This document shows, in pieces, positions 11,899-23,142 of a stretch of DNA of 64,000 nucleotides; within the stretch, counting starts at the first letter, position 1; each line of letters starts with the position of its first letter. The DNA comes from Ustilaginoidea virens (Eukaryota > Ascomycota > Sordariomycetes > Hypocreales > Clavicipitaceae). The DNA is taken from assembly GCF_000687475.1 (NCBI RefSeq), contig NC_057321.1, positions 372,001-436,000 on the forward strand. The letters run 5' to 3'. Both the position numbers and the translations under genes were made by a program. The notes below the pieces were generated by a model. It searched no databases. It was given only the letters and a program-made list of their open reading frames with translations, and was not told the DNA's origin.

Positions 11899-11911
11899 GT
11901 TATGAGCCCGG
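11899..11911 (+). promoter_or_regulatory. Cp1 primer-binding site (initiator tRNA anticodon arm)
   Basis: GTTATGAGCCCGG directly follows the 5' LTR. Its complement contains CGGGCTCATAAC, the anticodon stem-loop of eukaryotic initiator tRNA-Met (CAT anticodon). This matches the internal, half-tRNA type of priming known for Drosophila copia, rather than the tRNA 3' end. The same motif occurs beside the 5' LTRs of Cp2 and Cp3. Confidence 0.8.
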
Positions 11912-12807
11912 TTTGCACCCGGTAAATCGCTTTATTCTATCTATTTTATCCTATCGATTTCTCTCCGACTATTATTCGCATGCATTTATTGCCAGCTGCA
12001 CGCCGACAAATTACCAACTAATCCGACGGATTGCCAGCTATTTCCCCCTTTTATTATATTTACAAACAACTGCGTACTAACTTTAGCCAGCTACACACAG
12101 CTGTGCATAGGTTTGCAAGAGTGCAATTACGCATTCTATGCAATATCAATCTTTTCTTGCTGCTTTATTTCTTATACCTCTGTGCTAATACTATTACTAG
12201 GACTATACAAACGCGTAATAAACAGCGTGCAAACCTGCATAATCGCGCATTTTCACATTACAATTCTGTCACCTTAATCCGACCTTCGCCGCGCAGCGCG
12301 CAATAGGCATACCGACTACTTACCTGCGCACCTTCTATTATATTATCGCTATCTTGCCAGACGATTTTCTACGATTAAATATTCTTTCCAACGAAGAAAT
12401 CACCCTCGGGCAAAAGTTCTGCTAGGGCACCCGTGCTGCCATACAAATTGCTAGTGTAAGGCACAGCCCAAAAGAACGCAGCAGTGCCGACACATTTGCC
12501 TGCGCGAAACATTTCTTCTGACTTAGGAAGCCGGCAAGCGACTTTTGACTACTAAGGCCGGAAGACTATAAGTGTGGTATATTATGACTAGATTGACTGG
12601 ATTGACCACCTAGATTGATCCCTTTTGCCTAGGACTATTTACCAGGACTATTTTGCCCTTTGGATTTACTTAGACCTTTATCCGTTGGATTTTCTTTAAC
12701 TAAGGCTAGGTTGTTATTCTTTCTTATTGTTATTCTTTCCTATCTATCTTACCTATCCTACCTATCCTACCTATCCTACCTATCCTGCCTTTCCTACCTA
12801 TTCCACT
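11912..12807 (+). other. Cp1 leader (untranslated) with a short tandem repeat
   Basis: About 900 bp between primer site and gag. No conserved protein is visible; the short open frames at 11811-12306 and 12660-12863 have no recognisable content. A 9-base repeat of the TACCTATCC type runs from about 12738 to 12800. Little RIP-type erosion is seen, in keeping with the adjacent LTR. Confidence 0.6.
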
Positions 12808-15800
12808 ATAGCTACCAATACCGACCTGGGGAACCCAGCAAACTTCCAACTGCTAGGCAGTAAAGACTGGTTTAAATAGATCTCGATTATTGAGAAGTTC
12901 GCTATCAACGAAAATATCTAGGCCTATATCAACCCTTCTATACAAGATAGGCCTACTTTACAACAACCCGTTGAGCCTACTGCTTCTACTATTAAGCCTC
13001 ATGCTTCCTCTATCCTTAACCTCGACGATTCTGATTTTACTAGGTTGCAGTATATGACGAATGTCTATAGGACTGCCCTACAGGATTATAAGGATAAGAA
13101 AAAGGCTCTCGTCAATATCCAACATTGGATTATCGCAACTATAGGCAATTACTACGATACCATAAGCCAGGAGAATGATATTGCCGCACAGCTATACCTA
13201 TTAAAACAACGCTTGCAGCCCACCACTTAGGACCATAAAAAAGATATCCGCCAGCGCTATACAGCTGTGCTGCGAAGTCCTAATAGGACTAAGATATCCA
13301 GCTAGATTACTTCCTACAAGAAAGTCCTTGCAGAAGCTATTAATATCAACATACCAGATACACAAGGACTCCGACCAACCCAGGATTTTATCGACGCCGT
13401 AGAATCTATTGCACCAGCCTTTTCTAATTATTAGAAGAATAGAATCAAGGAAAAGCAACGCAATAACAAAGAAGGATGGGAGAAGAAGATACCCGACGGT
13501 CATTATATCAGTGATTTATTTGAGCAAGAGTTTGCTACACAACAAAGAGCACAAGGTGCCTTTGCCTCGTTCCAGGATATAGATACCACTATGGATGCAA
13601 ATAAAAATCAACAAAATAATCAACAAAAAACAACTGACATTATCAAGCCAAAACAACCATACGTTTGTGGCCTTTTTCATCGCTGGGAAGATTGTTATGT
13701 TTTAAACCAGCAAAAGGCGCCTAAGGATTGGAAGCCCAATACCACTATACTTAATAAAATCCAATCCAAATTTTCATCTGATCAGCGCTTTAAGGATATA
13801 GTTATCAAAGCATTGCAAGCGAAAGGAATCACGATTAATCCTATTGTGTTACAACCACCCTCTCCTTCTACATCACTTGGAATTGCGTTTGCTAGTAAGG
13901 ATAGTAATACGTTACATAACGTTGTGCAACCCGAACCGACTATATCGTCAACGACTATTACCAGCCCACAGGCAAGCCCACAGGCATCCCTATCTATTAC
14001 AAGCCCACAGGCATCCCTATCTATTACCAGCCCACAGGCATCCCTATCTATTACCAGCCCATAGGCATCTCTCTCAACCACACCCTATCCACTTAAAGAT
14101 TCCTGGATACTGGATAGTGGTTCCAACACCCACATCACCAACAATAAGGACCGGTTGCTAGATTACATACCAAATATCGAGCCAGAAACAGCATTTGCAG
14201 GCGAATCTAATCCTTCTATACTAGGATATAGAAGAGTGCGATTAAATACTAATAAAGGCATCTTCAAGCTACTACACGTAGCATATATACCGACATTTCA
14301 CACTAATATGGCAAGCTTGGAGCGATTTATGCGTGCAAATTACCACTGGAACTCACAGACTGGCTAGATTACACACAATAAGGACCGTTTATTTTATACC
14401 AACCGGATATTTGGCCAGCAGGTTATTGAGTATAGCGAAGTCGCTATTGCCGCCACCACTACTACTTCTGAGGATACTACGCCTCCTTCATCTATTATTA
14501 GTAGGGAAGACCCTACTATACCAGATAAAAATATGTCTCCGTCAATCAATAATTCTGCGGCTACACAATACACATCATCTCATCCCACTCCAACCAGTAC
14601 AGCGCCCGCTACAGCAGTGGCTATCTCGAAGGATACCCAAAATGCGTCTGCCTCGGAAGCTACGGCTACGATATGGCATAAACGACTAGGCCACCCTAAT
14701 AAGGAAGCCTTAGAAAGGATAATCCAGTCGACTACCGGCGCTAAAATTAAGGGATTACTTACTATTAATTGTGAGCAGTACTTACTATCTAAGGCCACTA
14801 GGATTATCAGCCGGCAGCCCCATTTACCTAGCCCAAGACCTTTCTAGCGGGTATATATTGATATATTTATACTGGACCAAGCTTACAATGGTGCTGTTGC
14901 AGTACTATTACTACGGGATGACGATACTAAATTTATCTTCTATTATCCCTTATACTCTAGGACCCAGTCGGAAATCCTAGGAAAGCTAGCAGACCTTGAC
15001 AACTATTTACAGCGCCAGTAGAACCTTACTATCTCTATTGTTTATCGCGATAACGACCCTGCTTTCCAGCAACAATACCACAATTAGAAGACATCCTTAG
15101 GTATAGAGGATAAAGTCACAGCGCCTTATACCTCAGCCCAAAACGGCCCAGCTGAACGCTCGGGGGGTATTATAGGGACTAAAGCTAGGACCTTACGACT
15201 AGCTGCTAACCTACCTAAAGACCTATGGCCGGAGCTATGGAAAGCCGCAACCTTCTTATATAATCGCACACCACAACAAGGCCTTCAGTGGATTACACCA
15301 CATTAACGACTTCATTCCTGGCTAGCTAATAACGCTAGGGATACCCAATATACTGATCCTAGGCCTTCTATATCATTCCTCAAGGCTTACGGTTGCAAGG
15401 CCTATCCATTGACAACAACAGCATTAAAAGGCACTGATCGACGAGAATTAAAGCTAGCACTACACGCTAAGATAGGATATTTAGTAGGTTACGATTCTAC
15501 TAATATCTACCGTGTATGGATTCCCGACCCTTATGAAGTACGACGAATTCGCGATATTACTTTCGATGAAAACAGCTTCTATAGTGGTAAAGTCACCGCC
15601 ACTATACCACAACGACTTGAAATACAACTACCACAATATATTGACAACGCATATGAGTATGAGGATATAGACGAGCTCTATATATCTCACCCTTCTACTA
15701 CTGTTATACCTGTTCCTTCTACCCCTAGCACTACCCAGCCTTATATTCCTAGTCCTACCATGCCTTCTACTAGCATAATATTACCTTCGACTTCTATACC

Positions 15801-17655
15801 TACTAGTGAATAAGCTGTTCCTAGTAAACAACAACATCTTACAGTCCAGCTACCTACCCCAGCTTCTATACATCCTTCTAATATATATCCTTCCGAAGCA
15901 AGTACTGAGACTAGTAGCAGTCCTACACTACGAAGGTCAGCTAGGCTGGCTAGTAAGAATGCTTCTAGTACGGCTTTTATTAGCAGTTTTTTTCTAGGCA
16001 CTAAGGAACGCCTACACCGATCATCCCTACCGCCTAAACCAAGGTTTTGGAAAGACCTAAAAAGTCACCGTTTCGAACCAGAATTTAAAGAGGCCGCAAA
16101 AAGCGAATTCTATGATAACTAGAATAAAGGAACCTTTAAGCCTACCCAACTATCAGACCTTCCAAATAATTATAAGCCTATACCACTTACGTGGGTGTTT
16201 AAATACAAGTGTGATAAACACGGCTTTCTCACCAAATTTAAAGCCCGAATTTGTGTGCGTGGTGATCTTCAACCTTATAGTAATAAAGAGACTTATGCTG
16301 CTACGCTAGCTGCTAAATCCTTCCGAATCTTAGTAGCTATTATAACGAAGTTCGACCTTGATACTATACAAATAGATGCTGTATCGGCATTTACTAACAG
16401 CCTATAGGATGAAGTCGTCTATATCGAATATCCAGATGGATTTAAAAGACCTGGATGGGCACTATTATTATAGCGCGCCTTATATGGTCTTCGCAGGTCC
16501 CCTTACCTTTAGCAACAAGAGCTTTTATCAACCCTTACATCCCTCGACCTTACTCTTATTATAGAAGACCCTTGCATTATAATTACTACTACTGTAGTAG
16601 TCTTTTATTTTGTGGATGATATAGTAGTACTATTTCAACCAAAGAATCGTCCCAAAGCAGAATCCCTCGTCAATAAATTAAAAGCAGCCTATAAAATGAA
16701 GGACCTTGGTACTCTGAAATGGTTCCTAGGTATCCGAATTATACGGCATCAGCCTATTAAGACCTGGCTATTGCAAGACTCTTATATAGAAAAGCTTGCG
16801 CACGACTTCTTAAAAGGAAGAAATATTACACACAAAGACTATCTAATTCCAGAACAGCCTCTTGATAAATATACTGGTATCGCTACGGCACACGAGATAT
16901 ACCAGTACCAAAAACTCATGGGCTCTATAAATTACCCAACCACTATGACCCGACCTGATACTGCTGTGGCAGTCTCCCGCCTTTCAGAACATCTATACAA
17001 CCCTTCCCCTTACCATTACCTACTAGCCATAGGGGTCACAATGTACCTCTATATCACACGTTACTTAGCTATTCAATATACTGCCATACAATAACAACCA
17101 AGTGATGATATCCAGCAGCAACCTTCTACTAAAGAGTTATTAATATCTTCTAATGCTGCTTTTGCTGATGATAAAGAGACCCGGAAGTCTACCCAGGGCT
17201 CTTTCTTCAGCCTATTTAGCGGACCTATTGGTTGGGAAGCCACTAAACAACATACCGTTACCACATCTTCCACCGAAGCAGAGCTACTAGCACTATCGTC
17301 AACTGCTAAGACCACTATATCTGTAACCCGTCTCATGAAACAACTAGGACTTAAGCTTGATCATAAGGTCACTATTGAGTGCGATAACTTACAAGCTATA
17401 CGCCTAGTAACAACAACAATGCCCCGTATTAATACTGCATTAAAGCATGTTGATATCCACAACAGCTGGCTGCGACAGGCTTATCAGCAGGGTTTATTCG
17501 ATCTTACTTATATTCCTACTAATAATATAGTAGCGGATGGGCTCACAAAGGCTCTTATAGGTCAACGATTTACTACCTTCCGTAACCAACTAGGCCTAGT
17601 AGATATTGAGGACCTAGTACGAAAAACAGAAGATGACGAGAGTGATACCGACTAG
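12808..17655 (+). pseudogene. Cp1 Gag-Pol polyprotein (single frame, about 17 stop codons)
   Basis: One frame of 1616 codons, with no frameshift, runs from an ATA (probable former ATG) to TAG at 17653. Order: gag about 12808-13500; a Cys/His knuckle-like stretch near 13660 (CGLFHRWEDCYVL); a short Ser/Pro/Gln repeat at 13965-14060; aspartic protease SWILDSGSNTHI near 14101; pre-integrase IWHKRLGHPN near 14670; integrase core about 14840-15400 (APYTSAQNGPAERSGG); RT about 16050-16850 (WVFKYKCDKHG, catalytic FVDDIVV near 16610); RNase H about 17120-17600 (SSTEAELLAL, ADGLTKAL). All stops seen are TAG or TAA, none TGA, so they fit CAG, CAA or TGG changed at CpA. It would encode the whole copia machinery if open. 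The four motif sets make the family call secure. Confidence 0.93.
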
Positions 17656-17692
17656 CTAGATAGAGCTATATCATAGCCTATCTAGGGGGGTA

Positions 17693-18246
17693 TGTCAGAA
17701 TGAAATTATTTATTGTTATTTTATTTTATTATTTTTGGATATTAATCGCCGACAATTCTTACGCATCGCCGCATCATCAGATTGAAAAAAGTATTAAGTA
17801 TTCAGTACTTATATTTATATAGCGACTGCTAGTAAAGTTGAGTACCCAGTACTTACACACATTCCTTCACGCGCAAACATATGATGCATCACAAATTGAT
17901 CACACCACTTTATCGTCGCAAATCTCGATGCACTACAAATGCACATTTCGCCACATATCTATGATATCACAGTATGGTCATGATATTCACGTCAGATTGA
18001 TTTCACTAGGGATGTTCTATGTTGAAATATTATGTATTTAAATCCCTAGATATTCCTACCCAAATAGTGGGAAGGAAGTATGGATGTATGCACGCAAGCA
18101 AGTATGCACAATTAATTCACATCAGATTGTCCCTACGCCTTAGTCTCGTATCTTATCTGTGCCGTTACCTTACTGCGATTTTACCATTCCACTGCCTTTA
18201 TCTTTCGCATACTGCATTATCTTAGCAGGCGAAAACCCGTTTGACA
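17693..18246 (+). repeat. 3' LTR of Cp1 with polypurine tract
   Basis: 554 bp, matching the 5' LTR base for base except about three G/A sites. It is preceded by the purine run AGGGGGG at 17684-17690 and followed by the target copy CCTAG at 18247-18251. Confidence 0.95.
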
Positions 18247-18271
18247 CCTAGTAGTTATTACCGACTGCCTA

Positions 18272-18306
18272 CAGTGGGTATCCATAAGTCCCGCAACAAA
18301 AACGCG
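18272..18306 (+). repeat. Left terminal inverted repeat of the Tc1 element
   Basis: About 35 bp starting CAGTGGGTATCC directly after the TA target. It pairs imperfectly with the right end. Confidence 0.8.
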
Positions 18307-18364
18307 TAGCGCGAAGTCTTCGCGCCTCAACCAATTTTACCCTTTACATTACAACGCCCATAAT

Positions 18365-19526
18365 ATGCCCACAATAATGCCTCTAAATCGTGCCTTTGGT
18401 ACGGAAATATCAGGAAATCGTCAGAAGAATTATGAATTTTCACCAGTGCAAAAAGCTGCCATGATTGCAGAATTATCGCAAGGTAAAACCTACCGCGCTG
18501 TAGCTGCTACCTTTAACGCATCACTATCTACAGCATATAGGATATTTAAACACTGGAAAGAAGAATCAACACTTGAAAATAAGCCTCGTTCTGGGCGGCC
18601 ACCAAAGCTTACAGAAGCTGAAAAGCGCTATATTATTCTTCTTGTCAAAAGGAATCGCAGCATTACATATAGTGCCCTAATTGGCGCTATGGGTGGCCAA
18701 ATAAGCCGCTCAACCATCCGACGGTGCCTTTAAGGCTATTGGCAACGCAAATGGAAGTCTATAAAAAGAATACCACTATCAAAAGAAACAGCAAAAAAGA
18801 GGCTTTATTTTGCACGTTATTGGCTGCAGAAAGTCGAAGAATTGATGGAGATAAGTATGATTAAAAATGGCCCCTTCAAATAGCTATTTACTGATATAGC
18901 AGCCTCCATAGATAATCTTTTCTGATGAGACCTCTATTGCAAATCAAGGCAATAAAACACTACAATGGATATTCCGCGACCCTCATGAGCGATTTAACAA
19001 GGATCTTATTAACCTTACCTGCCATATAAAGGCCCCATTATCGATCATGGCCTGGGGGGCTATTTATCGCACTGGCCGGAGCCCTATTATCATTATGGAT
19101 CGCGATGAACAGTCTGCTCGAAATAGATATATAGCGCGAAGCTATTAAAAGGCTCTATCAGAAGGTCTCTTACCTATATACGACGGTATGAGGCTATTCC
19201 AGCAAGATAACGCGAGAATTCATACTTGCGCTGCAATATCTCAATGGCTACGGCGACATACAATTATAGCGATTGAATGGCCTCCGCATTCGCCTGATTT
19301 AAACCCTATTGAGCATGTATGGAAGGCTTTAAAGCAGGAATTGGTAACTGCTAACCCTTATCTATCAATTCTAAAGAATAATGAGGCGCATAGGGCTGAA
19401 TTAACAGAATATATTAAAAAAGCGTGGGCAGCAGTGCCACAGCCCTTAATTACGAGGCTGATTGAGTCTATGCCACAGCGCTTACATGCTGTAATTCGCG
19501 CACGTGGTTGGTATACTAAATATTGA
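18365..19526 (+). pseudogene. Tc1-type DD34E transposase relic
   Basis: The amino part (18365-18733, 122 codons) has a helix-turn-helix DNA-binding region (FSPVQKAAMIAELSQGKTYR) and a GRPPKLT linker before a second helix-turn-helix, as in Tc1 and pogo relatives. TAA at 18731 ends that open stretch, but homology continues in the same frame to about 18860. The catalytic core lies in another frame: IFSDETS near 18917 carries the first Asp, FQQDNARIH at 19197 the second, and SPDLNPIEHVW the Glu. There are 34 residues between the second Asp and the Glu, i.e. DD34E. A frameshift near 18870-18915 and a TAA at 19147 complete the damage; a 57-bp GTATG...ATAG stretch there looks intron-like, but removing it does not restore the frame. 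Confidence 0.9.
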
Positions 19527-19636
19527 TCGCGAAAAGCAGGGCTATTTGCCACATCTTGTTTTATTAGAATTAATGCATTACTACCTAAGTTGTGGCTATT
19601 TGAATTCTTACGCGATAATGTGGTGATGGCGTTGAT

Positions 19637-19671
19637 GTGGGGGTTGTTGCGACACTTTTGCGTATATACTG
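19637..19671 (-). repeat. Right terminal inverted repeat of the Tc1 element
   Basis: Ends TATATACTG just before the TA target copy. Read inverted it shares CGCAACA and the CAGT start with the left end. Confidence 0.8.
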
Positions 19672-19673
19672 TA

Positions 19674-20735
19674 TCTAAGTACGTTTAGCTTAAGGTGATA
19701 CACTTAATATAAGCAGAGGATTATATAGAATGGTTTCTCGACTGCTAGTAGCAGCACTATAGGTTCCCCGCCTAGATTATCAGCAATAAAGGGTCAGACT
19801 AGGTAGGCCAATTCTAGACTATAATATATAAGGCTATCGGGACCGAATAACTCTTCTCGATTATATACTACCTATAGACTGATAGTAGTATAGAGCGTAT
19901 AAATTAGGAGGTCTAGGCTATCTTATACATTAAGGTAGCATTTAATTAGTATGACTAGCCCCAATATCTCGCGACTTACTAATATGCCTTAAATAACTAG
20001 ACTTCCTTAGTTACCAGATATAGTCCGAACTGTCTTCTAAAAGGCTTCGACTCTCCTATTATAGCACCTCCCCCCAATATTACGCTAAGTTTAATAACCC
20101 CTAAGGGGCGGGCGGTATGCTTTTTAGCCATAATATAGGAGGAGGGCGAACTCGCCTAGGCCGCTATCGCCTTTACTTAATAGCGGCAATAAGACATAAC
20201 GAACCGTTCCTAATGCCTAGCGGAATGCTACTAAATTAGGGACTGAGTTTAGCTAAGCCTATAGAATATTAAGACCAACCAGCCTTATAAAAAGCTCGAC
20301 TGGGTATCTGCTAAGTATACTATTATAGCTATTCCGTCCCTACTTAATATCCGACTTGATATCCCCAATAGTATCCACCCGGTCTTTTATATTAACCTTA
20401 TAGAATGTGCCGCTTCTGACCCACTACTGAGCTAAATACTTATAGATACTAGGCCTAGCCTACTACTAGTCCTACTAAAGGACTCCGATACCCTATACGA
20501 GGAATTCAAGGTCGAAGAGATATTAGCTACAAAAAACGCTTAAGGTCGTAGTAGTAAATATAATATGCTAGTAAAATAGAAGGGATACAATTCGCCGACT
20601 TAGGAACCACTAGAGAACTTTAAGGATACTACGGCGCGGGAGGCATTTAAGGTTAAATAGGGGGATATTTAGATATATAATAGGCCCGGTCGAACCCCGT
20701 AATAACCCCGATATAGAAGTAGATAAAATTTTTCC
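19674..20735 (+). pseudogene. Gy1 pol relic, part 2: integrase core and chromodomain
   Basis: The frame picks up the integrase core exactly where part 1 stopped (SKYV follows ITDCL once both insertions are removed). A DSSIERIN-like segment near 19890 carries the late acidic residue. The integrase carboxy region follows. A chromodomain lies at about 20500-20680 (EEFKVEEILATKNA, KGYNSPT, EPLENFKDT). The chromodomain is the targeting module of chromoviruses and binds methylated histone H3 in heterochromatin. Stops are frequent. The purine run AAGGGGGGTA at 20741-20750 follows and abuts the 3' LTR. Confidence 0.88.
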
Positions 20736-20750
20736 TAGAGAAGGGGGGTA

Positions 20751-21002
20751 TATCACAGACTTGGGCTATATCTATATTATAGATTGACTAGGGCTCAGGC
20801 TGTGCCTGTGCCTAGTCCGGGACGGATGACATAAGGTAGACGCGCGGGCCTATAGGGCAATATTAGGGCTCTAGCCCGCGCTATACGGATGTATATAGAC
20901 TGCGGAAGGGACCCGATTCGGGCTTTTCTCCCTTCCTCTTTAGTTTTATTAATACATCCGATTAACGCCTATTCGCAGTCGCCCTAGGGCCAGTCCGTCA
21001 CA
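20751..21002 (+). repeat. 3' LTR of Gy1
   Basis: 252 bp, starting TATCACAGACTTGG (TG changed to TA) and ending AGTCCGTCACA. The right target copy ATAGG follows at 21003-21007. It differs from the 5' LTR by scattered transitions. Confidence 0.9.
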
Positions 21003-21007
21003 ATAGG

Positions 21008-21463
21008 TACTGATGCTTCCTTATAAGGGTTGAGTCGTGACTGGAATATTTTACGCCCTAATTAATAGTCGATCTCTTTTTGAGGCTATTCAGGGTTCTA
21101 TTGTTATTAAAGGCATTCCATTAAGGTTAGTATTGTAATAGAACCTGATACTCCGATATATATGCCGTAATCTCGTAAGTATATGCGGAATTTGCGTAGA
21201 AATAGAGGATTAATACAGTTGAATAGCTATTCATCCCATTCACTATAGTCTTCGTAGAATAGTTCCTATAGGTCATCGTTAATAATACAATCCTTCTCAT
21301 AAGTATAGATTAGGAAGGCCAGGCGGTTGTGCAATGCCATAGTAGTAGCATCAGGGGTAATTGGCTCTATTGTAGTAGCCTAATTATTATCGAGTAGGGG
21401 GGCAAATTATTATAGCCTTTTAGGTAGTGCTGGTTGTGATATTAATGATTGTGATCGTGCTAT
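21008..21463 (-). pseudogene. DtB polyprotein amino-terminal relic
   Basis: Homologous to the first 150 residues or so of the DtA and DtC polyproteins. The position of the DtA start ATG (6231) reads ATA here at 21463. Several CpA-type stops are present. No domain with a known function lies in this part. It is cut at 21008 by Gy1. Confidence 0.6.
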
Positions 21464-21928
21464 AGTATTGAGAGGAGGGTTTAAGAGGGGGGGGTATGTT
21501 ATAAGGAGTGTAATATTCAATCTTGCAAGGAGTATAAGATCGGCCTTTACTAGTAGGGGTAAAAGAAAGAAAAGAAGGGGTTAGTTAGTAAGATAACCGT
21601 TTAATAGAATAGGTTATTTGCCTCCTATAGTAAGCAGGTGACTATTTAACGGAATGGGTTAGCCGCCTCCTATATATACTAAGGGTATCTTTAAAGATCG
21701 TGATAGTTAGTATATTTTCTTCTTTCGTGATAGACAAAGGTGGAAGAGGTCTATGTCGTTCTTCCAATTAGTTGGCAGCATAACCATTCAATGGAATAAG
21801 TTATCTGCCTTCCTAATTAGCACGATTTGCAATAGAAATCGTCTCTTCGAGAGTAATCTTACTGATCTGTAATACACCGTTCTTTGCGGGATATAATCCT
21901 GTGAGTGGTAGTTATCACCACTGATCAG
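21464..21928 (-). other. DtB leader
   Basis: Non-coding. It aligns with 6232-6713 of DtA. The long G run of DtA is here split into GGAGGGTTTAAGAGGGGGGG. The inverted CTGATCAGTATTG at the LTR edge matches the DtC leader start. Confidence 0.5.
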
Positions 21929-22269
21929 TATTGATATAAACTCGGGGTACCTAGTTATACGTAGGGTCGCACGCGTGGTATTATGTACCGTAAGGTCACC
22001 GGTTAAAGGTATAATTACTTCTTTGATTATAACTGACTAACTAAGAGGAAAGAAAGGAAGCAAAAGAGTAATTATACGATGTAGCCTTTTTGTGCGTGCC
22101 GTAGTCATGTGTATCGGCGCGGTCGGGCCGGACTGCCCGCATGCCCTACCGGGCTCAGGGGCATAGGGGCAAAAGTGGCCACATCATGCGTAACGGGTGT
22201 GCGCGGCACATCCGTCGCAATGTGCCCAATTGGTGCCCAATTGGGCACCTTGCGACAGCGATTCCGACA
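21929..22269 (-). repeat. 5' LTR of DtB
   Basis: About 341 bp; inverted it starts TGTCGGAATCGCTGTCGC and ends near TATATCAATA. It differs from the DtA LTR by transitions and by an internal duplication (TGCCCAATTGG repeated at 22223-22244). CpG-rich blocks are intact. Confidence 0.65.
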
Positions 22270-22274
22270 CAATA

Positions 22275-23142
22275 AGTCAAGTTGCATTAGTAGCATTAAA
22301 CGCAATTAACGATATTAGAGAGAACCTTATATATTGGACCCTTAGTATAAAAGGATATTAATAGATCTCTATTGCCTTAATAACCGACTCGATGAGGCTT
22401 AGGATTAAAGGCTATTATAAACTAACCCTAAAAGTCTGCGAAGGCCTAGATTCTTTTAGCATTAGATAGATCAAATAATAGATGATCCTCTATCCAAAAG
22501 ATACTATAAATATATATGCTTCTATAGGCCTGCTACTTATATCGAAACTAGCTATTATTAAAGTAGAACTTTTTAATTAGTACTTCTTTTAAAAATATAG
22601 TAAATCGATAGTGGAAGTAATAGGCAGTAATATAAGGGTTATTGCGTAAGTTTGCGCTTAAGATATTAAGCTTACGATAAGAATCTGCCTTTAGCCAATC
22701 CTGATATAGCGGGAAGTGTTTATAAAGACTTACCTAGTGTAAATCTGCAGCAGAAAAGGTTAGGAAAAGTGCTAGATATCTAAGAGTATATACTTAAGCC
22801 TCTAATTGATATCGTTTACTACCCTAGAAAGTATAAGTTCCCCATAAGCTCCTAGAGAATCACATAATAGAGTTTAATAGTATATAAGACTCAGGTGTAT
22901 TTTCATTAAAAGCTTCTCGTATAGCGCTAATATCAATATATTCCTAACGACCGGATTTCTTTATAAAGAACGAGCTATAAGTGTTAACCTATTATCGCAT
23001 TAGTGTATTAAATACTATATATTAAAAACGCGGGTGCTGTGTAAAACGTCCGTCGTGCTACTTTATAGCATGCTTAAGATATTCGCTATATTCGATAGAA
23101 CGAGCCTAAGGTGCAATAAAGTCTGCCTTACTATAGGGATAT
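22275..23142 (-). pseudogene. Helitron relic, Helitron_like_N part
   Basis: Reading leftwards from 23142, the frame gives YPYSKADF, then EYSEYLKHAIK, HDGRFTQHPRF (23024-23058) and VFNTLMR, the familiar start of the Helitron-like amino-terminal domain. Further on come a block near 22740-22762 (FSAADLH followed by a stop where Trp is usual) and DRGSS near 22480, where the HUH endonuclease histidines (normally His-Ile-His) would stand; here the residues read IIQ or a stop. This domain nicks and joins DNA in rolling-circle transposition. Stops are numerous. The helicase region is not present. Confidence 0.75.

Larger units (their letters stand above)
11345..18246 (+). mobile_element. Cp1: Ty1/copia retrotransposon with two near-identical LTRs, nested in Gy1
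   Basis: The element spans 6902 bp, flanked by CCTAG at 11340-11344 and 18247-18251. LTRs of 554 bp lie at 11345-11898 and 17693-18246, with inner TGTCA...TGACA ends. A primer-binding site follows the 5' LTR and a purine run precedes the 3' LTR. Between them lies one polyprotein frame in copia order (gag, protease, integrase, RT, RNase H). The LTRs differ at only about three sites, yet the polyprotein carries about 17 stops. Confidence 0.95.
18272..19671 (+). mobile_element. Tc1/mariner-family DNA transposon nested in Gy1 integrase
   Basis: 1400 bp, flanked by the TA duplication (18270-18271 and 19672-19673) that Tc1/mariner insertions always make. The ends are imperfect inverted repeats: CAGTGGGTATCCATAAGTC on the left and, inverted, CAGTATATACGCAAAAGTG on the right, followed on both sides by CGCAACA. 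It contains one transposase relic with a DD34E signature. It lies in the 3' remainder of the interrupted Gy1 integrase, only 20 bp past the Cp1 target duplication, so it is an independent insertion. Confidence 0.93.
7054..21002 (+). mobile_element. Gy1: full-span Ty3/gypsy chromodomain element with two nested insertions
   Basis: Both LTRs are present (7054-7305 and 20751-21002, each 252 bp), flanked by the 5-bp duplication ATAGG (7049-7053 and 21003-21007). The internal region reads gag, protease, reverse transcriptase, RNase H, integrase, chromodomain in gypsy order. The integrase gene is split first by Cp1 (11345-18246) and, 20 bp further on, by a Tc1 (18272-19671). Without these and their duplications the element is about 5.64 kb. 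The coding regions are heavily eroded by TAG and TAA codons. Confidence 0.92.
21003..22269 (-). mobile_element. DtB: second partial copia-like element (QTDD family)
   Basis: Closely matches 5771-7047 of DtA: start of a polyprotein, leader and 5' LTR, all on the minus strand. The left edge is the Gy1 target duplication, so the rest of DtB should lie beyond DtA, probably off the window. The simplest order is that DtA inserted into DtB and Gy1 then inserted at the DtA edge. The right edge at 22269 abuts the Helitron relic. Confidence 0.65.

Noticed and set aside
12660..12863. 67-codon ORF with LSYLSYLSYL repeats
   Set aside because: Product of the TACCTATCC repeat in the Cp1 leader; the gag frame lies in a different phase from 12808.
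12808..17655. Recoding of TAG/TAA as sense codons
   Set aside because: Cp2 and DtC have long open frames with normal stops and use TGG, CAG and CAA freely; nonsense by RIP explains the pattern.
18866..18914. Intron in the Tc1 transposase (GTATG...ATAG)
   Set aside because: The candidate length is a multiple of three, so removal does not bring the two parts of the transposase into one frame; a frameshift is the simpler explanation.
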